NCBI RefSeq assembly: GCF_016863015.1
Contig: NZ_BOOB01000028.1
Location: 1-64,000, forward strand
Length of the DNA stretch: 64,000 nucleotides
Direction: 5' to 3'
From: Microbispora amethystogenes
Lineage (GTDB): Bacteria; Actinomycetota; Actinomycetes; Streptosporangiales; Streptosporangiaceae
The translations under genes were made by a program, and so were the position numbers. The stretch's first letter is position 1. Every line of letters begins with the position of its first letter. Shown here piece after piece: positions 54,473 through 63,114 of this stretch. Under the pieces are notes generated by a model. That model made no database searches and was not told where the DNA came from. It saw nothing but the letters and a program-made list of their open reading frames with translations.

Positions 54473-54660
54473 GGAATCCTCCCAATTCCTCCGCGGGACA
54501 AAGCCGTGCGCGGGAGGCAGGTGGATCCGCCGATGGCCCGAAGGCGTGGTGGACGCCGGTCCGCCGGGAGCCGATGGCCCCGGCGTCCACCACGGCCGCG
54601 GGCGTGCATGCCGGTGCGTGTCTACCGTCCTACCGCCGCACGTTCCTGAAAGCACGGTAA

Positions 54661-54694
54661 CGCCGGCCGGGTCCTGTTGACGATCCGGCCGGCG
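54661..54694 (-). terminator. Hairpin between rpmF and rnc
   Basis: Perfect 10-bp inverted repeat CGCCGGCCGG (54661-54670) with CCGGCCGGCG (54685-54694), 14-nt loop, upstream of the rnc start and downstream of rpmF. It probably separates the rpmF unit from rnc. Confidence 0.6.
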
Positions 54695-54713
54695 TCCCGA
54701 TTTCCACGCGCGG

Positions 54714-54734
54714 CCCGGAGACTTGGTCTCCGGG
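54714..54734 (-). terminator. Terminator just after rpmF
   Basis: Perfect 9-bp stem CCCGGAGAC (54714-54722) with GTCTCCGGG (54726-54734), 3-nt loop, 26 bases downstream of the rpmF stop. Likely the main terminator for the coaD-yceD-rpmF group. Confidence 0.7.
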
Positions 54735-54760
54735 TCGCACTCGCGGCAGCTTGCGCGCGA

Positions 54761-54940
54761 TCAGGCCGACGGCTCGACGACCTGACGGCGGTTGTAGGTG
54801 CCGCAGGTCGGGCACGCCACGTGCGGGCGCTTGGGCGAGCGGCACTGCGGGCAGCTCACGAGCGCGACTGCCGCCGCCTTCCACTGGGACCTGCGGGCGC
54901 GGGTGTTGGCCCGCGACATTCTCCGCTTGGGGACGGCCAC
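54761..54940 (-). CDS. rpmF: Large-subunit ribosomal protein bL32
   Basis: A 59-residue ribosomal protein. GTG 54940 is preceded by a perfect AGGAGGG and gives '[20 protein letters not shown]', the conserved L32 start. A zinc ribbon is retained ('CPQCRSPK' and 'CPTCGTYN'), so this is the zinc-binding (C+) form. It lies one base after the yceD stop; the upstream extension of the frame is not coding. Confidence 0.97.
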   Translation of the reverse strand: MAVPKRRMSRANTRARRSQWKAAAVALVSCPQCRSPKRPHVACPTCGTYNRRQVVEPSA

Positions 54941-54941
54941 G

Positions 54942-55514
54942 TCAACCCTCCTGATCGTCTTTCTGTTCCTCAACCAAACCCTGCAGCGCCGCCCAGCGGG
55001 GGTCGACCGTCTCGTGCCGGTGGTCCGGGCCGGCCTCCGCCAGCCTGACTCCGCACTCCGCGCAGAGACCGGGGCAGTCTTCACCGCACACCGGGCTCAG
55101 CGGCAGTGCGAGCACCACCGCGTCACGGAATACCGGCTCGAGATCGAGCAGTTCGCCGTCGAGGAGCAGATCGTCCTCTCCGGCGTCCTCCGCCGAGTAG
55201 AAGTAGAGCTCCTGGAAGTCGACCTCGATCTCCGAGGTCAACGGGTCCAGGCAGCGCGAGCACTCCCCCGTGAGGGGAGCCTGCGCCGTGCCCGTCACGA
55301 GCACGCCCTCCATCACCGCCTCGAGCCGGATGTCCAGCTCGACGTCGGCGTCCTTGGGAACGCCGATCATTCCGACCGCGAGGTCCACCGGCGCCGGGAG
55401 GGTCGGGGTGAGGGTGCGCATCGATCCCGGTCGGCGTCCCAGATCGTGGGTGGAAATCACCCAGGGGGCTCGGGGATCGAGGCTGCGCAGACTCATCCTG
55501 CTCTCGTTAGGCAT
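54942..55514 (-). CDS. YceD/DUF177 family 23S rRNA accumulation protein
   Basis: A 190-residue DUF177 protein. Conserved Cys-containing segment '[20 protein letters not shown]' and a second pattern '[13 protein letters not shown]' near the C-terminus are typical, as is co-location before rpmF. The family affects 23S rRNA levels and ribosome assembly. Only one base separates it from rpmF, so the two are translationally linked. Confidence 0.93.
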   Translation of the reverse strand: MPNESRMSLRSLDPRAPWVISTHDLGRRPGSMRTLTPTLPAPVDLAVGMIGVPKDADVELDIRLEAVMEGVLVTGTAQAPLTGECSRCLDPLTSEIEVDFQELYFYSAEDAGEDDLLLDGELLDLEPVFRDAVVLALPLSPVCGEDCPGLCAECGVRLAEAGPDHRHETVDPRWAALQGLVEEQKDDQEG

Positions 55515-55565
55515 GGCGAATCACCGCCGTCGTGCAAGGCTGAAAGGCAAGAATACCAGCCCCGT

Positions 55566-56042
55566 TCAGCCTCTGAGCCGCTCGATGAGCAGCTGGTGGA
55601 CGAGGTCCGGGACCAGGCCCGACACGTCGCCGCCGTACCGGGCGATCTCCTTGAGCCTGCTCGACGACAGGAACGAGTACTCCGGGTTGGTGGACATGAA
55701 CAGCGTCTCCACCCCCGACATCCGGTAGTTGAGCTGGGCCATCTGCAGCTCGTAGTCGAAGTCGCTGACCGCTCGCAGGCCCTTCACGATGGCCGGGATG
55801 CCCTGCTGCCGGCAGAAGTCCACCAGCAGCCCGTGGAACTTCTCGACCCGGATGTTGCCGTACTCCTTCGTCACCGCCTGGAGCATCTCGATGCGCTCGT
55901 CGACGGTGAACAGGCTGTGCTTCTCGATATTGATCAACACGGCCACGACGACCTCGTCGTACAGCCGTGACGTCCGGCCGATGATGTCCAGATGTCCGTT
56001 GGTGACGGGATCGAACGACCCCGGGCAGACGACGCGGCGCAA
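55566..56042 (-). CDS. coaD: Phosphopantetheine adenylyltransferase
   Basis: A 158-residue CoA-biosynthesis enzyme. TTG 56042 is preferred: it is preceded by GGGGG and gives the canonical N-terminus 'RRVVCPGSFDPVTNGHLDI' with the TNGH motif at 14-17. 'YSFLSSSRLKEIARYGGDV' carries the conserved ISSS/R region. It transfers AMP to 4'-phosphopantetheine. The frame upstream overlaps the rsmD end and is not used. It follows rsmD by 17 bases. Confidence 0.95.
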   Translation of the reverse strand: MRRVVCPGSFDPVTNGHLDIIGRTSRLYDEVVVAVLINIEKHSLFTVDERIEMLQAVTKEYGNIRVEKFHGLLVDFCRQQGIPAIVKGLRAVSDFDYELQMAQLNYRMSGVETLFMSTNPEYSFLSSSRLKEIARYGGDVSGLVPDLVHQLLIERLRG

Positions 56043-56059
56043 CGCGCACCCCCATAGAT

Positions 56060-56629
56060 TCACGGGTTCCCGGCGGCGCGACCGTACCAAACGGCCGCTT
56101 CGCCGTACCGGCGGACCCTGTCCTCGGTGAATCCCTCCGGCCACACCAGGTCCTTACCCCTGGACTCCCGCTCCACGGCCACCAGCGCGCCCTCCGCCAG
56201 CCAGCCGTTGTCGCGCAGCGCCGTGAGCACCCGCGAAACGGCCTCGTCCGAGACGGCGTAGGGCGGATCGGCGAAGACGAAGTCGTACGGCTCCTCGCAC
56301 GGGCGGCCGACCACCCGCTCGACCTTCTCGGCCCGCAGGAACGCCCCCGGCAGCCCCAGCGACGCAATGTTCTCCCTGATCGTCCGCGCGGCCCTGGCGT
56401 CCGACTCGACGAGCAGCGCGTGGACGGCTCCCCGGCTCAGCGCCTCCAGGCCCACGGCGCCCGACCCGGCGTACAGGTCGAGCGCCCGGGCCCCGTCCAG
56501 CGGCCCGAGCGTGGAGCCGACCGTCGCGAACACGCCCTCCCGGGTGCGATCGCTCGTCGGCCTGGTCGATCTCCCCGGCGGGACGGCCAGCCTGCGGCCG
56601 CCCGCCGTCCCTGCGATCACCCGCGTCAC
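56060..56629 (-). CDS. rsmD: 16S rRNA (guanine(966)-N(2))-methyltransferase
   Basis: A 189-residue SAM-dependent methyltransferase. 'ALDLYAGSGAVGLEALSRGA' is the SAM-binding motif and 'FVFADPPYA' the catalytic DPPY. 'RVIAGTAGGRRLAVPPG' and 'RPTSDRTREGVF' identify RsmD specifically. It methylates G966 of 16S rRNA. Placed between recG and coaD, the usual order. Confidence 0.96.
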   Translation of the reverse strand: MTRVIAGTAGGRRLAVPPGRSTRPTSDRTREGVFATVGSTLGPLDGARALDLYAGSGAVGLEALSRGAVHALLVESDARAARTIRENIASLGLPGAFLRAEKVERVVGRPCEEPYDFVFADPPYAVSDEAVSRVLTALRDNGWLAEGALVAVERESRGKDLVWPEGFTEDRVRRYGEAAVWYGRAAGNP

Positions 56630-57158
56630 GTCCTCATTGTCCCGCCCGCGACGGCCGCCGCGGCACGCCGGGGACGGGCCGGGCGTAGATCAGCGGCGTA
56701 GATCAGCCGGGTCAAGAGTGGGCAAGCGGCGGCGAGGAAAGGGTAAGAGCCGTATCGCGGGCTCCGTCCCATGCGCATCATGAGTTCTGCGGCCTCCACG
56801 GTGACCCAGCGGGAGGCCGGCCGGCGTGATCGTGAGCCCTTCCGCACGTCGGCGCCTCCGGCACCTGACCCGGAGGCGGGCCCGGCCGGGGACGGCATTC
56901 GGGGGGAGGCCGTCCCCTGAGCCGGGCTCTGGGTCGTCACACGGGCGTCGTGTTCGCACGACGCCCGTTCCAATTCCCCCGGATCCCCCGCCTCGCCGCG
57001 CCTTCCGTGACCGTGTGCGCGACTGCCCCTGACGACCCGCGACCGTCCCCGGCTTCCCGGGTCTCCCCTGGCTCCCGTCGAGCCCTACGCCGCCGGACCT
57101 CTGATCCTCCGGCCCCCCACTCCTCCGCATCCACCCCGCCGAGGCCCGAGCGAGCCCG
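56630..57158. other. 529-bp region between recG and rsmD without a supported gene
   Basis: No open frame here has a ribosome binding site, recognisable domain or neighbour-like amino-acid composition. Several frames in all directions are Pro/Arg-rich, the signature of GC-rich non-coding DNA. No strong hairpin or promoter pair was identified. A remnant of a deleted gene or a long untranslated region is possible. Confidence 0.5.
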
Positions 57159-59330
57159 TCAGGCCTTCTCCAGGAACTCGGCGCGCTCGTCGGAGACCAG
57201 GGCGTCGATCTCGGCGCGCAGCGCCGGGTGACCCGACAGCCCGGGGTCGGCGGACAGCAGCGAGGTCGCCTCGGCGCGGGCGGCCTCGATGACGTCCTCG
57301 TCCCGCAGCAGCTGCAGCAGCTTGAGCGACGACCTGCGCCCCGACTGGGCGGCGCCGAGCACGTCGCCCTCCCGGCGCTGCTCCAGGTCGACCCGGGACA
57401 GCTCGAAGCCGTCGAGGGTCGTCGCCACCGCGTCGAGCCTGCGGCGCGCGGCCGTGCCCTCCGGCGCCTCGCTCACCAGCAGGCACAGCCCGGGCAGGCC
57501 GCCCCGCCCGACCCGGCCGCGCAACTGGTGCAGCTGGGAGACGCCGAAGCGGTCGGCGTCCATGATGACCATGACCGACGAGTTGGGGACGTCGACGCCG
57601 ACCTCGATGACCGTGGTCGCCACCAGGACGTCGATCTCCCCGCGGGCGAAGGCGCGCATCACCGCGTCCTTGTCCTCGGGCGCCAGCTTGCCGTGCAGCG
57701 CCTCGATCCGCAGCCCGGCGAGGGGACCCTCCGCGAGCGTGCGCGCGACGTCGAGCACCGCCAGGGGCGGCCGGCGCTCGTCGTCGGCCTTCGCCAGGTC
57801 GCCCTCGTCGCCCTCCTGGTCGCCGATGCGCGGGCACACCACGTACGCCTGGCGGCCGAGCCCGGTCTCCTCGCGGACCCGCTGCCACGCCCGGTCGAGG
57901 TAGTGGGGCTTCTCGGCGGCGGGCACCACGTGGGTGGTGATGGGAGCGCGGCCGGAGGGAAGCTGGGACAGCGTCGAGACCTCCAGGTCGCCGAAAACGG
58001 TCATCGCGACGGTGCGCGGGATCGGCGTCGCCGTCATGACCAGCACGTGGGGCCGCCCGCCGCCGCCCTTCTCGCGCAGCGCGTCGCGCTGTTCGACGCC
58101 GAACCTGTGCTGCTCGTCGACCACGACCAGCCCGAGGTCGAAGAACTGGACGTGCTCCTGGAGCACGGCGTGGGTGCCGATCACGATGCCGGCCGTGCCG
58201 GAGGCCGCGTCGAGCAGCGCGCTCCTGCGCGCCGCCGCGCCCATGGACCCGGTGAGCAGCGCGACCGCGGTGCCGCCGAGCATGCCGCCGCCCGCGAGAT
58301 CGCCCAGCATGGCCACGATCGACCGGTGGTGCTGCTGGGCGAGCACCTCGGTGGGGGCGAGCAGCACGGCCTGGCCGCCGGAGTCGACCACCTGGAGCAT
58401 CGCGCGCAGCGCGACCACGGTCTTGCCCGCGCCGACCTCGCCCTGCAGGAGCCGGTGCATGGGATGGGCGCGGGCGAGGTCGGCCGCGATCTCCTCGCCG
58501 ACCCGCCGCTGCCCCTCGGTGAGCTCGAACGGCAGCCGCTTGTCGAACTCCCCGAGCAGCCCGCCCTCGCGCCGGGCGCGGGGCGTGGCGGCCCAGGCGG
58601 AGGCGGCCATCCGCCGCCGCACCAGGACGGCCTGCAACACGAACGCCTCGTCGAACTTCAGCCGGTCGTGGGCCCGCGCGACGTCCCCCTGACCGCGCGG
58701 CCGGTGGACCAGGCGCAGCGCGTCCTCGATCGGCAGCAGGCCCAGCCGCTCCCGCAGCTCGCCGGGGACGGGGTCGTCCAGGCTCAGCACGTCGAGCACG
58801 GTCTGCACGGCCCGGCGGATCTTCCAGCTCGGCAGCCCCTGGGCCGAGGGGTAGATCGGCACCAGCGCGGAGGCGAACTCCTCGGCCGTCTCCGCCGTCT
58901 CGTCGAACGACTCGTACTCGGGATGGGTGAGCGACACGCGCCGGGACTTCCCGGCCACGAAGACGTTGACCTTGCCCGAGAACATCGCCTCGGTGCCCGG
59001 CGGCAGCCGCTGCTCGGCGACGTAGGCGCCCTTGCCGAAGAACGCCAGGTGCAGCCGCTCCCTGCCGTCCGTCACCACCATGTCGAGCCAGGTGCCCTGC
59101 CGGTTCTTCATCGGCCTGCGGACCGCGGACGACACCTTGGCGACCACGGTCACGTGCTCGTCGTTCTCCAGTGACGCGATCGGCGTCAGCTCACCCCGCT
59201 GGGCGTAGCGCCGCGGATAGTGGCGCAGCAGTTCGCCGACCGTGCTGATGCCCAGCGCGGTCTCCAATGGGGCGGCGGACCTGCCGACCGCCTTCTTGAG
59301 CGGCTCGTCGAAGCTCGTCACGACACTCAT
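57159..59330 (-). CDS. recG: ATP-dependent DNA helicase RecG
   Basis: A 723-residue superfamily 2 helicase. The N-terminal wedge/OB region includes 'VAKVSSAVRRPMKNRQGTWL'. Motif I 'GEVGAGKTV', motif II 'VVVDEQHRFGVEQRDAL' (DEQH), motif III 'MTATPIPRTVAMTVFGD', and motif VI 'HQLRGRVGRGGLPGLCLL' follow. It reverses stalled replication forks and branch-migrates Holliday junctions. It ends 529 bases before the rsmD start and starts 28 bases after the DhaL-type gene. Confidence 0.97.
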   Translation of the reverse strand: MSVVTSFDEPLKKAVGRSAAPLETALGISTVGELLRHYPRRYAQRGELTPIASLENDEHVTVVAKVSSAVRRPMKNRQGTWLDMVVTDGRERLHLAFFGKGAYVAEQRLPPGTEAMFSGKVNVFVAGKSRRVSLTHPEYESFDETAETAEEFASALVPIYPSAQGLPSWKIRRAVQTVLDVLSLDDPVPGELRERLGLLPIEDALRLVHRPRGQGDVARAHDRLKFDEAFVLQAVLVRRRMAASAWAATPRARREGGLLGEFDKRLPFELTEGQRRVGEEIAADLARAHPMHRLLQGEVGAGKTVVALRAMLQVVDSGGQAVLLAPTEVLAQQHHRSIVAMLGDLAGGGMLGGTAVALLTGSMGAAARRSALLDAASGTAGIVIGTHAVLQEHVQFFDLGLVVVDEQHRFGVEQRDALREKGGGGRPHVLVMTATPIPRTVAMTVFGDLEVSTLSQLPSGRAPITTHVVPAAEKPHYLDRAWQRVREETGLGRQAYVVCPRIGDQEGDEGDLAKADDERRPPLAVLDVARTLAEGPLAGLRIEALHGKLAPEDKDAVMRAFARGEIDVLVATTVIEVGVDVPNSSVMVIMDADRFGVSQLHQLRGRVGRGGLPGLCLLVSEAPEGTAARRRLDAVATTLDGFELSRVDLEQRREGDVLGAAQSGRRSSLKLLQLLRDEDVIEAARAEATSLLSADPGLSGHPALRAEIDALVSDERAEFLEKA

Positions 59331-59358
59331 TAGTACCCGTACGCGCCGACAATCGGGC

Positions 59359-60954
59359 TCACTCGGCGCCGATCAGGAGGGGATACCCGCCCTGCCCGCC
59401 CTCGTACACGACGATCTCGAGGTCGGGCCGCGTCCGCTCCAGGTCGTCCTCGACGGCCCGCGCGACCTCGGGCGGCGCGCCCGCGCCGACGACGAGTGTG
59501 ACCATCTCGCTGCCGCCCGACACCAGGCGCCGGGCGACCTCGACCGCGGTCGCGGCCAGGTCTGCGCCGATCAGCGCGACCTCGCCGTCCACCACTCCGA
59601 GCACCTCGCCGGGACGGCACAGGCCCGCGCTGGTCACCGCCGCGCGGTCGGCCACCCACACGTGCCCGTGGCGGGTGTGCCCGGCCGCGTCGGTCATCGC
59701 CACGATGTCGTCGTCGAACCGGCGGAGCGGGTCGTGCACGGCCAGCGCGGCGAGTCCCTGCACGGAGGCCCGGGTGGGCAGGACGCTGACCGTCGCGCCC
59801 TCCTCCCTGGCGATCTCGGCGGCGGCGACGGCCACGTCGTACACGGCGGCGTCGTTGGGCAGCACCGCGACCTCCGCGCCGGCGTCGCGGATCCCCCGCA
59901 CCAGCGCGGCGACCGGCGGAACCGCCCCCGGATCGCGCCGTACGACCACCGCGCCCGCCTCCGCGAACAGGCCCGCCAGGCCGTCTCCGGCGGCGACCGC
60001 CACCACTCCCCTGACCGGTCCCGGCTCGTGCGGCCGTGTCCCGAGCCAGGTGACCTTGATCCGGTGCGGGCGTCCGGCCCGGAGCCCGGACTCGATCGCC
60101 GCGCCCGCGTCGTCCACGTGGACGTGGACGTTCCAGAGGGTCTCCCCGCCGACGATCACGAGGCTGTCCCCGAGCGTGTCCAGCTCCGCCCTCAGCCGGC
60201 TCACCTCGTCCGCGCCCGCGTCCAGGAGGTACATGACCTCGTACCCGGGGCCGTCCGCGTGCCGCCCGGCCTCTTCCGGCGCGAGCCCGACGCGCGCCTC
60301 CGGCACGCCCCGGCCGGCCGGGGCGGGTACCTCGTGCCGCTCGCTGTACGCCTCGGTCACCACCTCGGCCAGGCTCTCCAGGACGATCACCAGCCCGGCC
60401 GCGCCCGCGTCGACCACTCCGCTGCGGGACAGCACGTCGAGCTGGCCGGTCGTGCGGCGCAGCGCCCGCCGCGCCTCCTCCGCCGCCAGGCGGGCCACCC
60501 CGGCCAGGTCGTCCGGCGCGTCCCGTACGGCCCGCGCGGCGGCGGACAGCACGGTGAGCAGGGTGCCCTCCACCGGCCTGGCCACCGCCGCCCTGGCCGT
60601 CTCGGCCGCCCTCGCGAGGCCGGCGCGCAGGTCGGCGCCGTCGCCCCGGGCCGGGCCGAGCGTGTCGGCGAGGCCCTTGAGCGCCTGGCTGACGATCACG
60701 CCGGAGTTGCCCCGCGCGCCGAGCAGCGCCCCGCGGGCCAGCGCGGCCCAGGTGGCGCCGCCGTCCGCGCCCGCGGGCAGCGCGTCCAGCGCGTCCGCCG
60801 CGGACAGGAGCGTGAGGTGCAGGTTCGTCCCGGTGTCCCCGTCCGGCACGGGGAAGACGTTGAGCGCGTCGATCTCCGCCCTGGCCCGGCCGAGCGCCGT
60901 GGCGCAGTGCCGGGACCAGCGCCGTACGGCAGGGGGATCGAGCTCCTTGAGCAT
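59359..60954 (-). CDS. DAK2/DhaL-domain protein, fatty-acid-kinase-like (YloV/FakA family)
   Basis: A 531-residue protein from ATG 60954, preceded by AAGGAAGGA. The N-terminal DhaL domain has 'LNVFPVPDGDTGTNLHLTLL' with ATP/Mg-binding Asp residues and 'LLGARGNSGVIVSQALKG'. A middle domain and the C-terminal DAK1-like/EDD region follow. In Firmicutes such proteins phosphorylate fatty acids with a DegV partner, but no degV is adjacent here. The usual actinobacterial position between rpmB and recG is kept. Confidence 0.9.
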   Translation of the reverse strand: MLKELDPPAVRRWSRHCATALGRARAEIDALNVFPVPDGDTGTNLHLTLLSAADALDALPAGADGGATWAALARGALLGARGNSGVIVSQALKGLADTLGPARGDGADLRAGLARAAETARAAVARPVEGTLLTVLSAAARAVRDAPDDLAGVARLAAEEARRALRRTTGQLDVLSRSGVVDAGAAGLVIVLESLAEVVTEAYSERHEVPAPAGRGVPEARVGLAPEEAGRHADGPGYEVMYLLDAGADEVSRLRAELDTLGDSLVIVGGETLWNVHVHVDDAGAAIESGLRAGRPHRIKVTWLGTRPHEPGPVRGVVAVAAGDGLAGLFAEAGAVVVRRDPGAVPPVAALVRGIRDAGAEVAVLPNDAAVYDVAVAAAEIAREEGATVSVLPTRASVQGLAALAVHDPLRRFDDDIVAMTDAAGHTRHGHVWVADRAAVTSAGLCRPGEVLGVVDGEVALIGADLAATAVEVARRLVSGGSEMVTLVVGAGAPPEVARAVEDDLERTRPDLEIVVYEGGQGGYPLLIGAE

Positions 60955-61159
60955 CCGCCGTCCTTCCTTCCGCGCGCTCCGGGCCCTCGATGCGCTACCG
61001 TTGGCGGGTACGAGACTATCCCCGTTCGTCGGCCTCCCGTTTGGCGTGGACCGGCGCACATCGGATATCCTCGTGTGGCCAGCCGGTTGTCCCGGCATTG
61101 CTCGGATGAGCCGCTGCACCGGCGCCGGGCCGATCGACTGATTCAAAGGAGCGATTACC

Positions 61160-61345
61160 GTGGCTTCCGTCTGCGACGTCTGCGCCAAGAAGCCGATTTT
61201 CGGCAACAACATCTCCCACTCGCACCGCCGCACCCGCCGCCGCTGGAACCCCAACATCCAGACCGTGCGCGCGGTGGTCAACGGGACGCCGAAGCGGATG
61301 AACGTCTGCACCTCCTGCATCAAGGCCGGCAAGGTCACCCGCTGA
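61160..61345 (+). CDS. rpmB: Large-subunit ribosomal protein bL28
   Basis: A 61-residue ribosomal protein starting with GTG. Conserved '[20 protein letters not shown]' and '[15 protein letters not shown]' retain four cysteines, the zinc-binding (C+) form. It is divergent from the DhaL-type gene. A textbook terminator follows 28 bases after the stop. Confidence 0.97.
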   Translation: MASVCDVCAKKPIFGNNISHSHRRTRRRWNPNIQTVRAVVNGTPKRMNVCTSCIKAGKVTR

Positions 61346-61373
61346 CCCGCTGACCTACTGACGCTTCGCCCGA

Positions 61374-61399
61374 GCCCGTCACCTCTGCCGGTGACGGGC
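61374..61399 (+). terminator. Rho-independent terminator of rpmB
   Basis: Perfect 10-bp stem GCCCGTCACC (61374-61383) with GGTGACGGGC (61390-61399), 6-nt loop, followed by TTTCG. Confidence 0.9.
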
Positions 61400-61576
61400 T
61401 TTCGCGTGCCCGGACCCCGGCGGCGCATACGCGCTGACCGCGCACGACTCCAACGGAGCCGGATTCCGGTTCGGGATCATCCGCTTCGGCGGGCCCGCGC
61501 ACGCGGGATCATGTGGATCCGGTCCGTGACGCCGACGCCGTTCCAGGAGTCGGCGAGCCAGGAAGGATTCAGGCTG

Positions 61577-61981
61577 TTGAGCGAATGCACGCTGCGCGTG
61601 ATCGGTCGAGTGGAGTCGCCCCTCACCGATCGAGCGACGGCACCCCTGCAGGCCGACGAAGGCGCCCCCAGCGCCTGGCTGATCTTCGACGAGCGGTACG
61701 CGCCCGCCCTGGAGGGCCTGTCCCCGGGCACCGACGTGCTCCTGCTCACCTGGCTCGACCGTGCCGACCGCGACACGCTCACCGTCCACCCGCGCGGCGA
61801 CATCACGCGTCCGCGCGCCGGCGTCTTCACCACCCGCAGTCCCGACCGGCCCAACCCGATCGGCCTGCACGAGGTCCGCATCCTCGCCATCGCCGGAACG
61901 CGCGTCCAGGTCGGCAACCTCGAAGCTCTCGACGCCACCCCGATCCTCGACGTCAAACCCCTCCTCACACCGGAGCGATGA
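61577..61981 (+). CDS. TrmO-like tRNA (t6A37-N6) methyltransferase family protein
   Basis: A 134-residue SAM-dependent enzyme of the TrmO/TsaA fold. TTG 61577, with AGGAAGGA nine bases upstream, is preferred; ATG 61511 would add 22 residues. Diagnostic segments: 'LRVIGRVESPLTDR' near the N-terminus, 'DVLLLTWLDRADRDTLTVHP' and 'GVFTTRSPDRPNPIGLHEVR'. It lacks the extra C-terminal domain of E. coli TrmO, as do many actinobacterial members, so activity on tRNA is plausible but unproven. Confidence 0.85.
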   Translation: MSECTLRVIGRVESPLTDRATAPLQADEGAPSAWLIFDERYAPALEGLSPGTDVLLLTWLDRADRDTLTVHPRGDITRPRAGVFTTRSPDRPNPIGLHEVRILAIAGTRVQVGNLEALDATPILDVKPLLTPER

Positions 61982-62048
61982 CACGCCGGACCGTCGCCGA
62001 CCACGCCAACCGCGCCACGGGTGCGGGCGCGGCCGGCGCGGTGCCCGC

Positions 62049-62846
62049 TCAGGCGTCCCGGCGCAGGCGCCAGCCGTGGTCGACGGGGCCGATGCCCGCG
62101 CCCAGCGGGAACCCGTGCGCGATCGCGCCGGTGACGTACTCCTTGGCCCGCCGTACGGCGCCGGGGACGTCCTCGCCGAGGGCGAGGTAGGACGCGATGG
62201 CGGAGGCGAGCGTGCAGCCGGTGCCGTGGGTGTGCCGGTTGTCGAGCCGCTCGGCGGTGAAGCGGTGTTCGGCCGATCCGTCGGTCAGCAGGTCGACCGG
62301 CTCGCCGGGCAGGTGCCCGCCCTTGATGAGCGCCCACTTCGGGCCGAGCGCCAGCACCGCCTCGGCGGCGCGGGGCAGGTCGGCCTCGTCCTCGACCTTG
62401 ACGTCCGTGAGCTGCTCGACCTCCCACAGGTTGGGGGTGACCACGGTCGCCGTGGGCAGCAGCGCCCTCCTGACGGTCTCCACGGCCTCCGGCCGGAGCA
62501 GGCTGTCGCCGTGCTTGGACACGCCCACCGGGTCCACCACGACGGGAACGGCGACGCCCGCGAGGACCTCGGCGACGGTCTCCACCAGCGCCGGCGAGGC
62601 CAGCATGCCCGTCTTGACCGCCTGGGCTCCGATGTCGCCGAGGACCGAGTCGAGCTGGGCCCGCACCGCCTCCGGGGGCAGCTCCCAGTAGCCCTGGACG
62701 CCCAGCGAGTTCTGCGCCGTCACCGCGGCGATCACGCTCATGCCGTGTACGCCGAGAGCCAGCATGGTCTTCAGGTCGGCCTGGATGCCGGCTCCGCCGC
62801 CGGAGTCGGAGCCCGCGATCGTCAGAACACGTGGTGGGGTGGTCAT
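62049..62846 (-). CDS. thiD: Hydroxymethylpyrimidine/phosphomethylpyrimidine kinase
   Basis: A 265-residue ribokinase-fold enzyme of thiamine synthesis. '[20 protein letters not shown]' binds HMP, '[15 protein letters not shown]' and the anion-hole '[19 protein letters not shown]' with its catalytic Asp-Cys region complete the family pattern. ATG 62846 lies right after GGAGG; an in-frame ATG at 62855 would add three residues. No TPP riboswitch was recognised upstream. Convergent with the TrmO-like gene. Confidence 0.95.
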   Translation of the reverse strand: MTTPPRVLTIAGSDSGGGAGIQADLKTMLALGVHGMSVIAAVTAQNSLGVQGYWELPPEAVRAQLDSVLGDIGAQAVKTGMLASPALVETVAEVLAGVAVPVVVDPVGVSKHGDSLLRPEAVETVRRALLPTATVVTPNLWEVEQLTDVKVEDEADLPRAAEAVLALGPKWALIKGGHLPGEPVDLLTDGSAEHRFTAERLDNRHTHGTGCTLASAIASYLALGEDVPGAVRRAKEYVTGAIAHGFPLGAGIGPVDHGWRLRRDA

Positions 62847-63114
62847 GGCCTCCATCCAACCAGGTCCCCTCCGACGTGCGCCGTGCCCCTTCGCGACGCA
62901 GACGGGCCGGGCACGCACGGGCTCCGGCACCGATGCCACCGCGCGCTGTGACCACGCGGCGAGCCGCCCTCGACGCCCCACCACACCCCAGCGAACGCGC
63001 CCCCAGGTCGAGGCACCTCCCGCCGGGGTCAGCGGTGGTGGCGGGGGGAGCCGCGCGCGGCGGCGCAACACTTCTCGGTGACCGCCGCCGGGAAAGGGAA
63101 CCTCACCGCGGGTG

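Noticed and set aside
56626-56973. A 115-codon minus-strand frame between recG and rsmD
   Set aside because: It has no ribosome binding site or domain, overlaps the rsmD start, and has Arg/Pro/Ala-rich composition.
62847-63114. TPP riboswitch upstream of thiD
   Set aside because: No conserved CUGAGA or ACYUGA-type thi-box elements were recognised in the 268-bp region; it looks like plain GC-rich intergenic DNA.
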